A stretch of 64,000 bases of DNA. Source: Candidula unifasciata. Taxonomy: Eukaryota; Mollusca; Gastropoda; Stylommatophora; Geomitridae. Positions 44,515 to 55,650 of this stretch are shown here, in pieces (within the stretch, counting starts at the first letter, position 1; each line of letters opens with the position of its first letter). The stretch lies in contig CAJHNH020000202.1 of NCBI GenBank assembly GCA_905116865.2, positions 48,501 through 112,500 on the forward strand. The letters are read 5' to 3'. The notes beneath the pieces are model-generated. The model made no database searches. It was not told where the DNA came from and saw only the letters and a list, made by a program, of their open reading frames with translations. The position numbers were made by a program, and so were the translations under genes.

Positions 44515-45112
44515 GAGAGAGAGTGTGCAAGAGAGTGTGTGTGCGAGATAGGAGTGTGTGTGCGAGAGAGAAGAGTGTGCGCGCGCTAGAGAGGAGATCG
44601 TGTAAGACAGGAGAGTTGTGTGCAAGAGAGGGTGTGTGTGCGAGAGAGGAGAGTATGTGCAAAAGAGAGAGTGTGTGTGCGAGAGAGGAGAGTGTGAGAG
44701 AGAGAGAGGAGAGTGTGTGTGTGAGAGAGGAGAGTGTGTGCGAGATAGGAGTGTGTCTTTGAGAGAGAGGAGAGTGTGTGAGCGAGAGAGGAGAGTGAGT
44801 GCGAGAGAGGAGAGTGTGTGTGCGAGAGAGGAGAGTGTGTGTGAGAGAGAGGAGAGTGTGTGTGCGAGAGAGGAGAGTGTGTGTGCGAGATAGGGGAGTG
44901 TGTGTGCGAGAGAGGAGAGTGTGTGTGAGAGAGAGGAGAGTATGTGCGCAAGAGAGAGTGTGTGTGCGAGAGAGGAGAGTGTGTCAGACAGGAGAGTTAT
45001 GTGCAAGAGAGGGTGTGTGCGAGAGAGGAGAGTATGTGCGAGAGAGGAGTGTGTGCACGCGAGAGAGGAGAGTGTGTTAGGGGTGTTGTGTGCAATAGAG
45101 GAGAGTGTGTGT
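44515..45112. repeat. GTGTGTGCGAGAGAGGAGA-type satellite, about 600 bp
   Basis: Irregular units of 20-30 bp alternate GTGTGTG with GAGAGAGGAGAG. Artefactual Arg/Glu and Ser/Leu/His frames arise from it. Confidence 0.92.
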
Positions 45113-45117
45113 GCTAG

Positions 45118-45212
<95 letters not shown>

Positions 45213-45386
45213 AAAGAAAGAAAGAAAAAGAAAGAAAGAAAGAAAGAAAGAAAGAAAAGAAAGAAAAAGAAAGAAGAAAGAAAGAAAGAAAGAAAGAAGA
45301 GAAAGAAAGAAAGAAAGAAAAGAAAGAAAGAAAGAAAGAAAGAAGAGAAAGAAAGAAAGAAAGAAAAAGAAAAGAAAGAAAGAAAG

Positions 45387-45477
<91 letters not shown>

Positions 45478-45503
45478 AGGAAAGAAAGAAAGAAAAAGAA
45501 ATG
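45113..45503. repeat. (GAAA)n array, about 390 bp
   Basis: Tetranucleotide GAAA with AAAG and AAGA slips. It directly continues the purine-rich satellite. Confidence 0.97.
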
Positions 45504-45711
45504 AGATTAGATTAAAATAAATTCTTTTCTTTTAAATAATAAAACCTATTTTTAAAAAGCTATAAGATTTTTTTTAGAAACGTACCGCCCCAACTTAAAC
45601 TGAGAGAGAAACAGAGAGGGAGAGAGAGAGAGAGAAAGACAAAAAAACATGTGTATGCTAGAGGGGAGATAGAAAGAGAAATAAGTGCGAGAAAAAAAGA
45701 GATTTAGAGGG

Positions 45712-45716
<5 letters not shown>

Positions 45717-45779
<63 letters not shown>
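45717..45779. repeat. (GA)n microsatellite
   Basis: About 30 GA units within a larger purine-rich stretch. Confidence 0.95.
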
Positions 45780-45783
<4 letters not shown>

Positions 45784-46199
45784 TAAAAAAGGAGAGGCAA
45801 ACAGAGGTTTGGGTAAGAGAGGAGAGATAGAATGAGAGAGAAACAGATAGTGTGTGTAAGTGTGAAAGAGAGATAGAGGGAAAAAAGAGAGATTATATTA
45901 AAATAAACACTTTTCGACACACTATTTTTCTTTTTCTAAAGGGGAGCCATTACATTTATTTTGGAGCCGTTACGGCCAAACTTAGACTGAGACAACAGGA
46001 TTTGACACAGGGTTAAGTCAGTTCATTTATTAAACGAAAACAACAGATGACACATGTCTCTATGAGTCATGTCATTATTCTTCTTCGTGAACATTCATGG
46101 CATAGAACGTGTCGATTATTTCTGTCAGAATTAAATTGTCACGAACACCGTTAGATAAGTTTAAATTTGGAGTATAATCTCCAGTTGACAGATCTTAGG

Positions 46200-46290
46200 G
46201 TTCATAAACCTGTTGGTGAAGATGATGGTGGGGATGATGACGATGATGATAATGATGATGATGATGATGATGGTGATGATGATAATGAGG
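46200..46290. repeat. (GATGAT)n low-complexity stretch
   Basis: GAT/GAC-rich run; it makes a poly-Asp frame that is not supported as a gene. Confidence 0.85.
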
Positions 46291-46319
46291 GGAGTGGGAA
46301 AAACATACAGACACGTATA

Positions 46320-46421
46320 ATTAAAACTACGTACGGACCCTTTTTAACGCCCTTTTGCGGTGGGCCCCAGGGGGACTTCCGGTCAAAATGGACGCTAGGC
46401 ACGGGCGCTGTTTGGAGCCGA
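46320..46421 (+). promoter_or_regulatory. Possible TATA-less promoter and short first exon
   Basis: A GC-richer stretch has ACTTCCGG (ETS-type site), an ATG in good context (GTCAAAATGGAC) at 46387 and, 35 nt later, CCGAG|GTAAAT as a possible donor. No downstream exon was identified. Confidence 0.2.
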
Positions 46422-46695
46422 GGTAAATTTTTTGCTGTTGCATTTTTGCTCCATTTGTAGACCAGAAGGATATAGTTTCGTCGCCCAGCTTCTGAGTTAA
46501 ATGCATGGCGTGACACTGTGAGCTGCGGATTTCATTTAGATTTTTTTTTCGACTGTGACCAGCGTGGTGGTGTGAATTGTAGATTCAGAAAATGGCGCGA
46601 TGGCTGTTGTCGCAATGTTGGTGGTGCCCTTATGTGATTAAAATTGAACACGTGTGCAACTGCTAATCTGTTGGTGACTTCGGCCACCATCAATT

Positions 46696-46848
46696 ATGAA
46701 CGGCATTTCTTATGTTGGACTGTTTGTGTTAGCTCTTCTGATGGCTACCGTATGCTTTGAATGCGTGTGTATGCTAGATATGCTGAGACAGCAGTCTGTC
46801 AATCTTTCCAAAACGGACTGTGATAAACATTCTGTGTGTTTTTCGTAG
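46696..46848 (+). CDS. Candidate 50-residue secreted Cys-containing peptide
   Basis: The ORF begins MNGISYVGLFVLALLMATVC, a good signal-peptide-like hydrophobic start, and ends at TAG 46846-46848. Cysteines are at residues 20, 23, 25, 42 and 48. Nothing else supports it: there is no clear promoter, no homologue known to me, and the stop coincides with a possible splice acceptor (TTTTTCGTAG). It may be chance. Confidence 0.22.
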   Translation: MNGISYVGLFVLALLMATVCFECVCMLDMLRQQSVNLSKTDCDKHSVCFS

Positions 46849-46899
46849 CGGAGCAACTATGGGGTGACCCGTTTGCTATGAAGCTGAAATTAGGACTAC

Positions 46900-47142
46900 C
46901 AGACTACCAGACCAGACCTATATTTTGTAGACCAACTGACACTCGAAAAAAAAAGGGGGGGGGGTATACATCACTATGGCCACCTTTACTTCCCAGGACT
47001 TCCCAGGCCTGGTGCCCTTTTAAGGCTTGGTCGACCTGAAAGCCAAGGTCATTTGTTTTTTCATCTGGCTCTGTCAGGAACTGAAGCCACGACCTTGTAA
47101 TCCGCAGGCGAGCGTTTAGCCTCTAAACCACAGCGGCTAGAG
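46900..47142 (-). mobile_element. SINE family A (minus)
   Basis: A reverse copy with a G-run insertion at 46955. The head is TTAGCCTCTAAACCACAGCGG and the box B inverse GAACTGAAGCCACG. Confidence 0.7.
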
Positions 47143-47299
47143 CAACACTTGATGAAAAACTGATTTGGCTCTAATCCACTTGTCTAGATTCCTTCTTTAC
47201 CGTAGGGGGTGCCCGAGTATAGCTGTGTTATGTGGTTGAACGAAGTTTCTGTTTCATTCTCATCCTTAGGGTGGTAATCATGAGCACAAACGTTCCACC

Positions 47300-47470
47300 C
47301 TCCACCACACATGTCTACGTAGAATTATCGAAATTTTCGGATCAGATAAAATGTTTAACACTAAACTACTTCTAGTCACAAACTAAGAAACTCTAGACAG
47401 CCAGGAAAAGATGGAAATGGCTTGGCCACGTTATGAGAATGAATCCTGATATACCTGCCAGAAGTCCTGA
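47300..47470 (+). mobile_element. LINE ORF2 3' fragment
   Basis: CLRRIIEIFGSDKM and WLGHVMRMNPDIPAR can be read with a stop between them, which fits the C-terminus of a non-LTR reverse transcriptase. Confidence 0.5.
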
Positions 47471-48551
47471 AGTAGAATAATCACCCACCTAAATAGAACC
47501 TTATGGAGAACAGGCACCACACCCCCCCCCCGCCCCCATTTTTTGAAGTTCTAGCGCTGAGCGCCCCCTCCCGCCACACACAATAACATTGTAATTAGGC
47601 TTAGCGGCCATGTTTACCTGTCTATAGAAAGTCTCTTTAAAGGGATTTGTTTATACATTTCATATTATTTTAGAGATAAGATGAAATTTGTGTGCCATCC
47701 AGCACAATATTATTATTATTATTATTTTTATATCATTATTATTATTAGCAACGTTAGCTTTGTGTTCAATAAATAAACAGATGTTAAATATGATTGTTAT
47801 ATTCATTTGCTTGATTCAAGATATCATTTGTAGTTTGCACATCGTTTGTCTAGGCCTCGCCTAGGTAGTAATATGTAGTTGTAGTCAGTTGTTAAAATTG
47901 TGTAATTACAATTACTCCCATATCATTTGCCAGGACTTTGGTGACCATGTTTCATGGCCCCTGCACAGAAGAATCCCCGTCTTTGCTCTGCTTTTCCTGT
48001 TTTTGCTGTTAAGCGGGAAACTACTTTACTGTTCTAATCACATTTCCTTTTCCTCATCTCGACTACTTCTACGGTTTTATGTTTCCTTTTTCCCGCCAGC
48101 CCATATGTATATATTCAATTTTTGATGACGGCACATGGGGCAGTCTGAATACCTCGCACCCCCTTGCTACGCTGCTACACCCCCCCCCCCCTTTTCCCTC
48201 AACCCCTCATAAAATATGTTAACTGATTGAGAGAGGTACTGGGATGATGGCCTTACTTCCAAATGTTCCCTTGGTGTCGTCGCCTCTGCATTCCTAACTT
48301 TCTGGGCAAAACAACCTGGGAAATAACTTGACAAGTTGCCTACACACTGGACCCAAACAGACATAACAGTCTAGTTCTGAACCGGGAAAAGTCTCACTTC
48401 CTTCAAAGGTTACAACTTTAGTCCTTTCATCTTTAAACAACGAAGTCAACATGAACCTGTTGTTTACAGTGAATCCGTTACAAGCCAAAAATGTCAGAGG
48501 GACTTTTAAAACAGTCACCTTCCTGTGTCTCGTTCCGATATTGGGGGGCAC
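47471..48551. other. Intergenic sequence with nothing recognised
   Basis: C-runs at 47520 and 48180. No gene is supported. Confidence 0.4.
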
Positions 48552-48559
48552 TTCCTGCC

Positions 48560-50883
48560 CAGTGTTGCCACTTTTCTATGACAAAAAATATCCAAAACGG
48601 TGTCAAAAAATATCTAAAAAGATCTAAATCTGCGTGGAAAAGATCTAGAAAAAACATCCAAATTGAAAAAGTCAAAAATTACATAGCTTTTGTTATGACT
48701 TACCCTACATAATCATGTCCTCACCTTCACTGATGTCTGCCTCACAAGATCCACAGGATAAACTTAGCTTGGATAATGAAGTTGAAGCTTCAGATCCAAA
48801 ATGACCCTGGTATGCTTTAGCTGCTCAAAATTCTTTATAAGTGGAACAGTAGGCTTATTTCTCTAGTCTCATCAGGCCGAATTTTAATGGCACGATAGCA
48901 TTTAAGAGGTCAAATTTCATCCTGTTTTTTAGGTTACATTTGATATAATTCCTAGCACTGAAAACTCTTTCTATGTCAGCATTTGAGTGAGGTAGTATCA
49001 TGGCAGACATGGCACTTTAAAGAGCTTACAGAATGGACTGTTTGATGAGGCATCTTTAAATTGTCTCACTTCACTCCAAAACGCTTTAGTTTCTGTTTTG
49101 TTTGTCCATTCAGCTAGCTTTATTTTGGTTAACTGATATTCTGCTTCCACGACACTATTATCAGTAGCCCGTAAAAATTTCATATCTTTACAATATTTAG
49201 GTATGTCCTTTATTGGCTGAAGTATGTTGCTCACCGAAAAAAAGTGAAATATTTTTCAAAACATCTAGATTTTCAGGAAGTCTCTGCTTCAATTGCTTCA
49301 ATAGTGAGATAAGGAAATCTTGCCAGCGTTTTCTTAAGTTGTTTTATTCATTCTCTGTTAACAGCCTTTTTTAAATCATCAATTTTTGATTCGATTTAAT
49401 ATCCAAGGTGTGGCTTAAGAGCAAAATAGCTTTCTATAGTGCAAGTGAGCAAATCAGCTTTAGAAGTTGGCAACACCAGTCTTTTACCGATTGAAATAGC
49501 AAGGTGAGATCATCAAGTAATTTAACTTTATCAACAAGTTTAGATGCGAACAGTTTTTTTTAACTTTTTGCACTTCCATTATAATAGGTTATAAAAAGAG
49601 AATTAATGACAAATTTTTTTCATCACTGTACATTCCATATAGTATTTCAGCTGTGTAGCACTTTTCACTTTGTCTTGTTATTTCAAAGTGTGTCTTCAAC
49701 TTCAACCATTGCTTCATAATTCTTTCAACAGCTGGTTAAATTGATAATCATCTAGTTTTGCAATCTGACAGAATTTTCGGTGGTGTGGAACCATCATTCA
49801 AGGCTGTATATAATGTATTGTATTGCTGTTGTCTGACAAATGATTTGGAAAACCAGTAAAGTGTTTCAGCAATAAGGTATTCCAAATTCCTTGGTAAATA
49901 TTTAGATGAAGCATGTGATAATGCTAGCTGCTGAATGACGCATACATTTTATAAGTATTAACGATGGGTTAGCTTCCTTCAACTTGGCATAAACGCCATT
50001 GTTTATGCCAACCATCACTGAGGCATTATCAGTACCAATTACAGCCAAATTCTTCAAGCCTAACTGTTTGCTGATTAAAAGGTCCTTCAGTTCCTAAACT
50101 ATACTTTCTACATCACACTTTTCAAATTGAACTAGTCTAAGATTTTTTTACAAATCGATCAAATGGTCACAGTTTGAAATTGCTCAGTGACAAATTAAAA
50201 ACATTGCAACTGATACTTAAACTTTTGGTGATTCATTTATCAGTATAGTTCTGAAAACAGATGTCAGTGGTGTAATATCTATAAATGAAACTGCAGTTTT
50301 ATGATTTTTTAGTCTCTGCATGACTCTTTGAGTTTTGTATTTTCGCTTTATTTTCACACTTGCAGTACTTACAACAAGCTTTGGTCATATCCCCAGTTTT
50401 TTATTTTGTCATCATGCAACCACTCTTTCCAAATTTTTTGCTCATACTTTACTTTTGGCATGTTGAAAGGCTTTTTCAAAGTGAAAGCCACATAAAAAGG
50501 TGAGCAATTATTTTTTTTTAAATCACATGAAAAAGAAACGCAAAGTCAGCACAGTGAGGATACGGTTGAAACAAAGTTAGTATGATTTACGCGCGTTTTT
50601 ATTAATCAGTACCGGGGCTGCCAGATATTTGTGCGTTGACCCCAGTGATAGTTCAAAGTTCAAGTAATTGCAGTACGTGCTAGACCAAAACAAAAATATT
50701 GTAGTAAATATTTTACACAGTAATTATTAAACTGACAATGCAAGGAAAAAAAAATCTATAAAATATCTAACCCCATTTGAAAGGATGTAGAAAAATATTT
50801 ACGATCTAAACGTCAAAAACAGTATCTAAATGAAATGAAAAAGATCTAAATTTGGATATAAAAGATCCAAAGTGGCAACACTG
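48560..50883 (-). mobile_element. hAT transposon, 2324 bp, degenerate
   Basis: The TIRs CAGTGTTGCCACTTTTCTAT (left) and CAGTGTTGCCACTTTGGATC (right, inverse) are flanked by a perfect 8-bp duplication TTCCTGCC at 48552-48559 and 50884-50891. The inside encodes a broken hAT transposase on the minus strand. Confidence 0.92.
48800..50480 (-). pseudogene. hAT transposase with BED zinc finger, broken
   Basis: The minus-strand order is: a BED-like finger near 50460-50330 (WLHDDKIKNWGYDQ then Cys-x2-Cys and a distal His), a catalytic-domain block near 50060-49960 (VIGTDNASVMVGINNGVYAK), and the hATC dimerisation region at 49100-48830 (FWSEVRQFKDASSNSPF, then ILPHSNADIERVFSARNYIK). Stops and frameshifts are frequent, so no active protein is expected. 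Confidence 0.8.
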
Positions 50884-50891
50884 TTCCTGCC

Positions 50892-51183
50892 ATCGTCACC
50901 GGTGCAAGACTTGTTTGTGTCGCTAAGTTGACATTGCTTGTCAATTCACACAGCGTACACATTGTTTCTTTGACATTAATGTATCTTCTGTTTTGGTCAG
51001 AGCAATAAATCATCATTCTTTGTATAAATGGTTTTTTTTTTCCTCTCTTTTTTTTTAATAGGGTACCAATGATGAAGAGATACAACAACAAAAATATTAC
51101 TGTTGGCATGAAAAACAATGGTAAGGAAAAAACAATGAAATACCGGGCAAATCTCTGGGAACCAGGGGTGTCATAACTTAGGA
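50892..51183. other. Sequence with nothing recognised
   Basis: No feature supported. Confidence 0.4.
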
Positions 51184-51356
51184 TAAATGCACTGCTGTCA
51201 TAATAGGGTTAGGGTTAGGGTTAGGGGTAGGGTTAGGAGTGGCCGTAGTTTTAAGGAGTACCAATACCCTAACCCTAACCCAAACCCTAACCCAAACCCA
51301 AACCCTAACCCTAAACCAAACCCTAACCCTAAAGCTATTATGACAGCAGTGCATTT
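51184..51356. repeat. Palindrome with head-to-head telomeric repeats
   Basis: Outer arms ATAAATGCACTGCTGTCATA (left) and its inverse (right, ending 51356) pair over about 23 bp. Inside are TTAGGG units on the left and CCCTAA/CCCAAA units on the right, separated by a spacer with GTGGCCGTAGTTTTAAGGAG. Confidence 0.9.
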
Positions 51357-51359
51357 ATC

Positions 51360-51525
51360 GCCAACACACAGTAATATCGTAACCGGTTCACGATGTCTAT
51401 CGCCAACACACAGTAATTACGTCATTTGTGTCGTTCCCTCTGTTCCACTCCGTAATTGCACTGCGGCCAGGGGACTGAACTCCGCCGTACTCCATAATAA
51501 GTGGCCGTAGTTTTAAGGAGAACCC
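51360..51525. repeat. Direct repeats next to the telomeric palindrome
   Basis: TATCGCCAACACACAGTAAT occurs twice (51356 and 51399). AGTGGCCGTAGTTTTAAGGA occurs at about 51239 and again at 51500. Confidence 0.8.
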
Positions 51526-51960
51526 AAAAAATGTATTGATGGGCACTCATAGAAAGAAGTAGAAAGATTAGTTATGCATAGACGTTCATTTTTTTTTTTT
51601 TTTATATAATTTTGAAATAACTGACAAAAAGTCACAACAATAGTCTTAGTCGGAACAACAGAAAAACAGAAAGTACTTATATTTTAGCTGGTGAATATCC
51701 AATGTGTATCAACATACGTCAAATTTCAAAATGTTATTCAAACGCCGCGAGTGATGACCAATTTTCATCCTAAGTAGCAATAATTATGAGTACGAAGGTG
51801 GCAACAGCCAGGGAGGGGGAGAGGAAGGGGAGCTTCAAATAACGAAACATTGCATCCCACAAAGGAATGAGCAGATTATAATAGTGTCCTTATAGAGCTT
51901 CTTATAAATATTGAAATACTAACCGCACATACTTTAAGTGTCCCAGTATCCACACAGGTA
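51526..51960. other. Mixed repeat fragments
   Basis: GGCACTCATAGAAAGAAG at 51540 is shared with 15540. CTTCAAATAACGAAACATTG at 51835 resembles family E. Confidence 0.4.
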
Positions 51961-52139
51961 GTTTTTTTATTTTTTTTTTATTTTTTATTTTTAAACTAAC
52001 CACTCCACATGTCGCCTATAAGCATACAATACTTTAATATGCTGAAAATATTTAGTATGATTTAGTAAGTAAACTTAGTCAACCTTTTTTTTTGTGTGGA
52101 TGATTTATCAAGGGATGCGTCATTTTGTTCTTGTCTATA

Positions 52140-52306
52140 ATTGTATTTTTTTAAAAAAACAAAAAATTGCATTTGCCAGAGGTGACAGCGCTTTTGAAAC
52201 AATGCTTTCTTTACAACAATTCTTATCATAGACACCAACTATCTCATCATTTAAATATTTCTGTAAACTGCACGGAACAATATGCATAAGCAATTTCCTT
52301 CTTTCT

Positions 52307-52345
<39 letters not shown>

Positions 52346-53330
52346 GTTTGCAGTCTAGACATTTTGGTTCCACTTAGCTGATATAAGTACCCTTTACTTA
52401 GCTTTTGCATAGCTGCATATGCTAGAAAAGTCAATAAAATTATAAACTTTGAAGGATTCTTCAAGCCTACACTGTCAATCAGCTCTTTGTAGTTTGTGGA
52501 CTATGCACTTGAGGCAACATCATATGCCAATTACCAGTCCATCTTCAGTAAAGCCTGGCACGTAGCACACTGAATTGTTTATTTTCCAGCTTATTGGAGA
52601 CAAATCCAGCAATATGCACAAGTGACTCTTCTGAACCTTATGAAACAAATAATTCAAAGTCATTTTGGGTTTGTTTGGAGGAAAAAAACATTTTTCGCAT
52701 CCTTCTGAACAGCATCAGTAATTAATTATGTCACCAACATGTTCACCTTCATTGCTACTAAAAAACTCCGAAAGGTCACGGATTGGAAAATCACTATAAG
52801 TTGATAAGGATATTCTCTTATTTAACAGTGGGTTTCTTTTCAGCTTCTAAAACTTGCTAAACAGATATAAGATATTTGCTTCTTTTAACTGGCGATATTC
52901 GCCAAACCGAGCTTCTAGGTTGTCAGTCAAAAATTTACTTTTCACAGCACGCCACCAACTAAGGATCCCCTCAATCAAATCTACTGTTTCATTACCGCAA
53001 TACTAGATGCAGAGCAGCAACATTATATTCAATAAAGAACGTACTGTCTGTTCATGCTGGAGGGATTAATGGCTTTGAAGGAAAGTTAAGATTTCAGTTT
53101 TGCAATATTCTTTTGCTCATTATAATACAAGAAAGGTTAGCTTCTGCAGTTCTATCAGAATCACAGGCATTAACTTCAGTCAGCCATGATTTTGACTATG
53201 GTCAGACTATCTGTAACATTCATAAGATCCAAATGGGCTGCGTTTGTTTTGTGAAGCATCATTTTCAAGCCCAAAATAATAACTTTTGGAGTTTTCCCGT
53301 GGTTGTTTAGGATTTAAAAAAATTTACCTT
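52140..53330 (-). pseudogene. Second transposase relic (P-element/THAP9-like, tentative)
   Basis: The minus strand reads SWWRAVKSKFLTDNLEARFG followed by EYRQLKEANILYLF, reminiscent of the E.RFG.YRQL block in P-element/THAP-type transposases. Further on come SVCYVPGF and ERRKLLMHIVPCSLQKYLND. Stops are numerous. No TIR was found. Confidence 0.4.
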
Positions 53331-53383
53331 TTTAAACACTAAAATTAAATTTAGACAATTTAATTATAATGTCTAATCATTAC

Positions 53384-53513
53384 AGTTGTATGGGGATGGA
53401 AACATTTACAGTTGTATGGGGATGGAAACATTTACAGTTGTATGGGGATGGAAACATTTACAGTTGTATGGGGATGGAAACATTTACAGTTGTATGGGGA
53501 TGGAAACATTTAG
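53384..53513. repeat. 26-bp minisatellite, 5 copies
   Basis: The unit contains ACAGTTGTATGGGGATGGAA and is perfect in all copies. It lies at the start of a LINE fragment that continues after it. Confidence 0.95.
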
Positions 53514-53940
53514 AAGAACTAGAACAATTACTAATAAACTACAAACATTCATTAACTGGTGCCTGCGCAGAACATATGAAATCAAATGGTATGATAGAAT
53601 CAACAATACTGAGCATTGAGAAGGACTGAACAAATTTTATTGAATCAAGAGGTGAAGAAAAGACGCTGGCGTTGGATAGAACACGCACTGGGAAATCTGA
53701 GAACAATATAAGTAGAATGTCTTTGCACTGGAACCCACAGGGGTATAGTAATAAAGGCAGACAACAGCAACAAAAAACACGGAGAATGGAGCTAGAGAGT
53801 GAAGTTAAAAATATCGGGAGGAGATGGGGTGAGCTAAATGTAACAGTAAAGAATAGGAAGACTTTGCTTCAGTTGGTTGCGGTCCTATGCTCCACTGGGG
53901 GTTGGGAGCAGAAAAAAAAGAAGAAAGCAATTTAGGAACG
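53505..53940 (+). mobile_element. LINE ORF2 3' end
   Basis: It reads LQTFINWCLRRTYEIKWYDR, then RRWRWIEHALGKSENNISRM, SLHWNPQGYSNKGRQQQQ and TLLQLVAVLCST. This is the RWIGHxLR...LxWNPQGxRxRGRP...LCS ending of some LINEs. One frameshift lies near 53625. Confidence 0.8.
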
Positions 53941-54540
53941 AATGGAAGAAAGGAAAATAAATGGCCACACCATATCAGGCAGGGCCTAGATTTTTACGGG
54001 CGGACATTAAACAAGACAGATGGACAGACAAACAGTCAAACAGACAGACGAACGAACAGGCATGCAAAAGATAGGCAGACCTGCTGATAAAGCTGACTGT
54101 GACAGAAGGACGCAGCTTAACCTCCGGTGCCCAGTTGTTATCAGACCCAGGAGATACATATCTCACCAGGCAACTTAATTCCTGATACAACTGCAATGAC
54201 GTAATCAGCCGACTGGCAGACCTCACGACATGGTTCTCCAGTGACCCCGATGCAAAAACTGTTCCCGACCTGCCATCAAAACCCGATCTGTCATCCGGCA
54301 GCAAATAACCCTGTGACGCCATACATGTATATTTAATTTATGTCTCTACTTCTCTCTGACATGATACATATTTGGTCCTGATTTGTCAACCAATTTAAGA
54401 AACACGTATTCCTTTCTTGAGTAATGCCTCCCGACATACTAGATTTAACCCTTTTGACATGTACAGGCACATTAAAAAATTCACAACTTCTGAGTGCACG
54501 CAACGAATTAATTGAGGGCTCCGGTTGCTAATTGCCATTT
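53941..54540. other. Intergenic sequence with nothing recognised
   Basis: A CAGACAGA-type run lies at 54015-54075; otherwise no feature. Confidence 0.4.
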
Positions 54541-54546
54541 GGGGCC

Positions 54547-54553
54547 TATATAA
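54547..54553 (+). promoter_or_regulatory. TATA box of candidate secreted-protein gene
   Basis: TATATAA in the context GGCCTATATAACCTC, 112 bp before the candidate start codon. A weak initiator-like TCAGCT lies at 54567. Confidence 0.35.
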
Positions 54554-54664
54554 CCTCAGGAATGGCTCAGCTTGGTAGGCCAAAGTATTGCTACCGTCCG
54601 GCAGTGCCCAGCTAGTGACATCCATCCACCTCTTGTAACACCACACAAGCGAGAAGATTCAACT

Positions 54665-54719
54665 ATGGCTTTCATATATGGGTGTCTGATTTTTGCGGCA
54701 GTTATTATCTTTAAAACAG
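54665..54719 (+). CDS. Candidate first coding exon: signal peptide of a secreted protein
   Basis: The ATG opens MAFIYGCLIFAAVIIFKT, a typical short signal peptide, and ends at the strong donor G|GTAAGT in phase 1. An upstream TATA box fits. Splicing to 61742-61837 would give Asp-Cys-Gln as the first mature residues. I do not recognise the protein, and a homologue or transcript would be needed to confirm it. Confidence 0.4.
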
Positions 54720-54771
54720 GTAAGTCTTTTTATTTTTAATTATTTATATATATATACATATATATTGTCTT

Positions 54772-55048
54772 TGGCGTCCGTGGCTAAGGCGTTGCGAGTC
54801 CGACTCGTAATCCAACGTACCGCGATCGAAACCTGCGTGGGCTGCGTGGATTTTATCGTGGTATGGGACGTCGCAGGTCGACCCAGCCTCAAATGGGTAC
54901 CAGGATGGGCTGTCCTGGGAAAGTAAAGACGGCCGGCGTAATGCTGACCACATTACCCACTGAGTGCCGATTGGTCTGTAAAAATATGGGTGCTCTTCCC
55001 ATATGCCCGATGCGCCTAAAGGTGTGTAAAGGGATCTTTACTTTTTCC
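54772..55048 (+). mobile_element. SINE family A, best full copy
   Basis: The tRNA-like head GGCGTCCGTGGCTAAGGCG with box B GCGATCGAAACC is followed by GTAATGCTGACCACATTACC, TTGGTCTGTAAAAATATGGG and the tail AAAGGGATCTTTACTTT. Confidence 0.85.
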
Positions 55049-55282
55049 TTACTATATATTGTCTTTGATTCTAAGGCAACTTGTGTGCGTGTGTGCATGT
55101 GTGTGTGTGTGTTTATTTAGTTGGTTATTTATGTACATTATATTTCTAAATCTGTTACTAAATCTATGCAAATGCATTAATATAAGGAAACTACATATTC
55201 TGCACAGATTAAGTACCGACGGATCGCCAGAAATTGTGTAATTAACCTTAACAAGGGGAGACCATAACGTATCACAAGATAC

Positions 55283-55323
55283 TTCTTCTTCTTCTTCTTC
55301 TCTTCTTCTTCTCTTCTTCTTCT
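55283..55323. repeat. (TTC)n microsatellite
   Basis: TTC units with two TC slips. Confidence 0.9.
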
Positions 55324-55567
55324 ATTGTTCGCCTGAAATATGTTGTCTGTATCAGCAATGTGTCTATCGAATAATTTAACTATCTTCTGGATTTAACTCA
55401 GTGGTCATTAGAGTGTACTCTCCATTGTTGTGCGTCTGTTCGCTACATCACGACGCCTGATTTGGATGTATGTGTGTATATACATATACATGGATGTGTA
55501 TGTGCAGACGCTTATACATGCATTTCCACGTGGGATTGCAGACGTGTATGTTATGTGCGTATATATG

Positions 55568-55568
<1 letters not shown>

Positions 55569-55648
<80 letters not shown>

Positions 55649-55650
55649 AG
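55569..55650. repeat. (AT)n(GT)n microsatellite
   Basis: About 31 AT units followed by about 9 GT units. Confidence 0.95.

Noticed and set aside
44419..45520. Arg/Glu-rich and His/Ser/Leu-rich frames up to 206 codons
   Set aside because: Low-complexity satellite and GAAA array, open on both strands.
46167..46516. Asp-rich frame of 97 codons
   Set aside because: It is made by a GAT/GAC repeat; no splice or homologue support.
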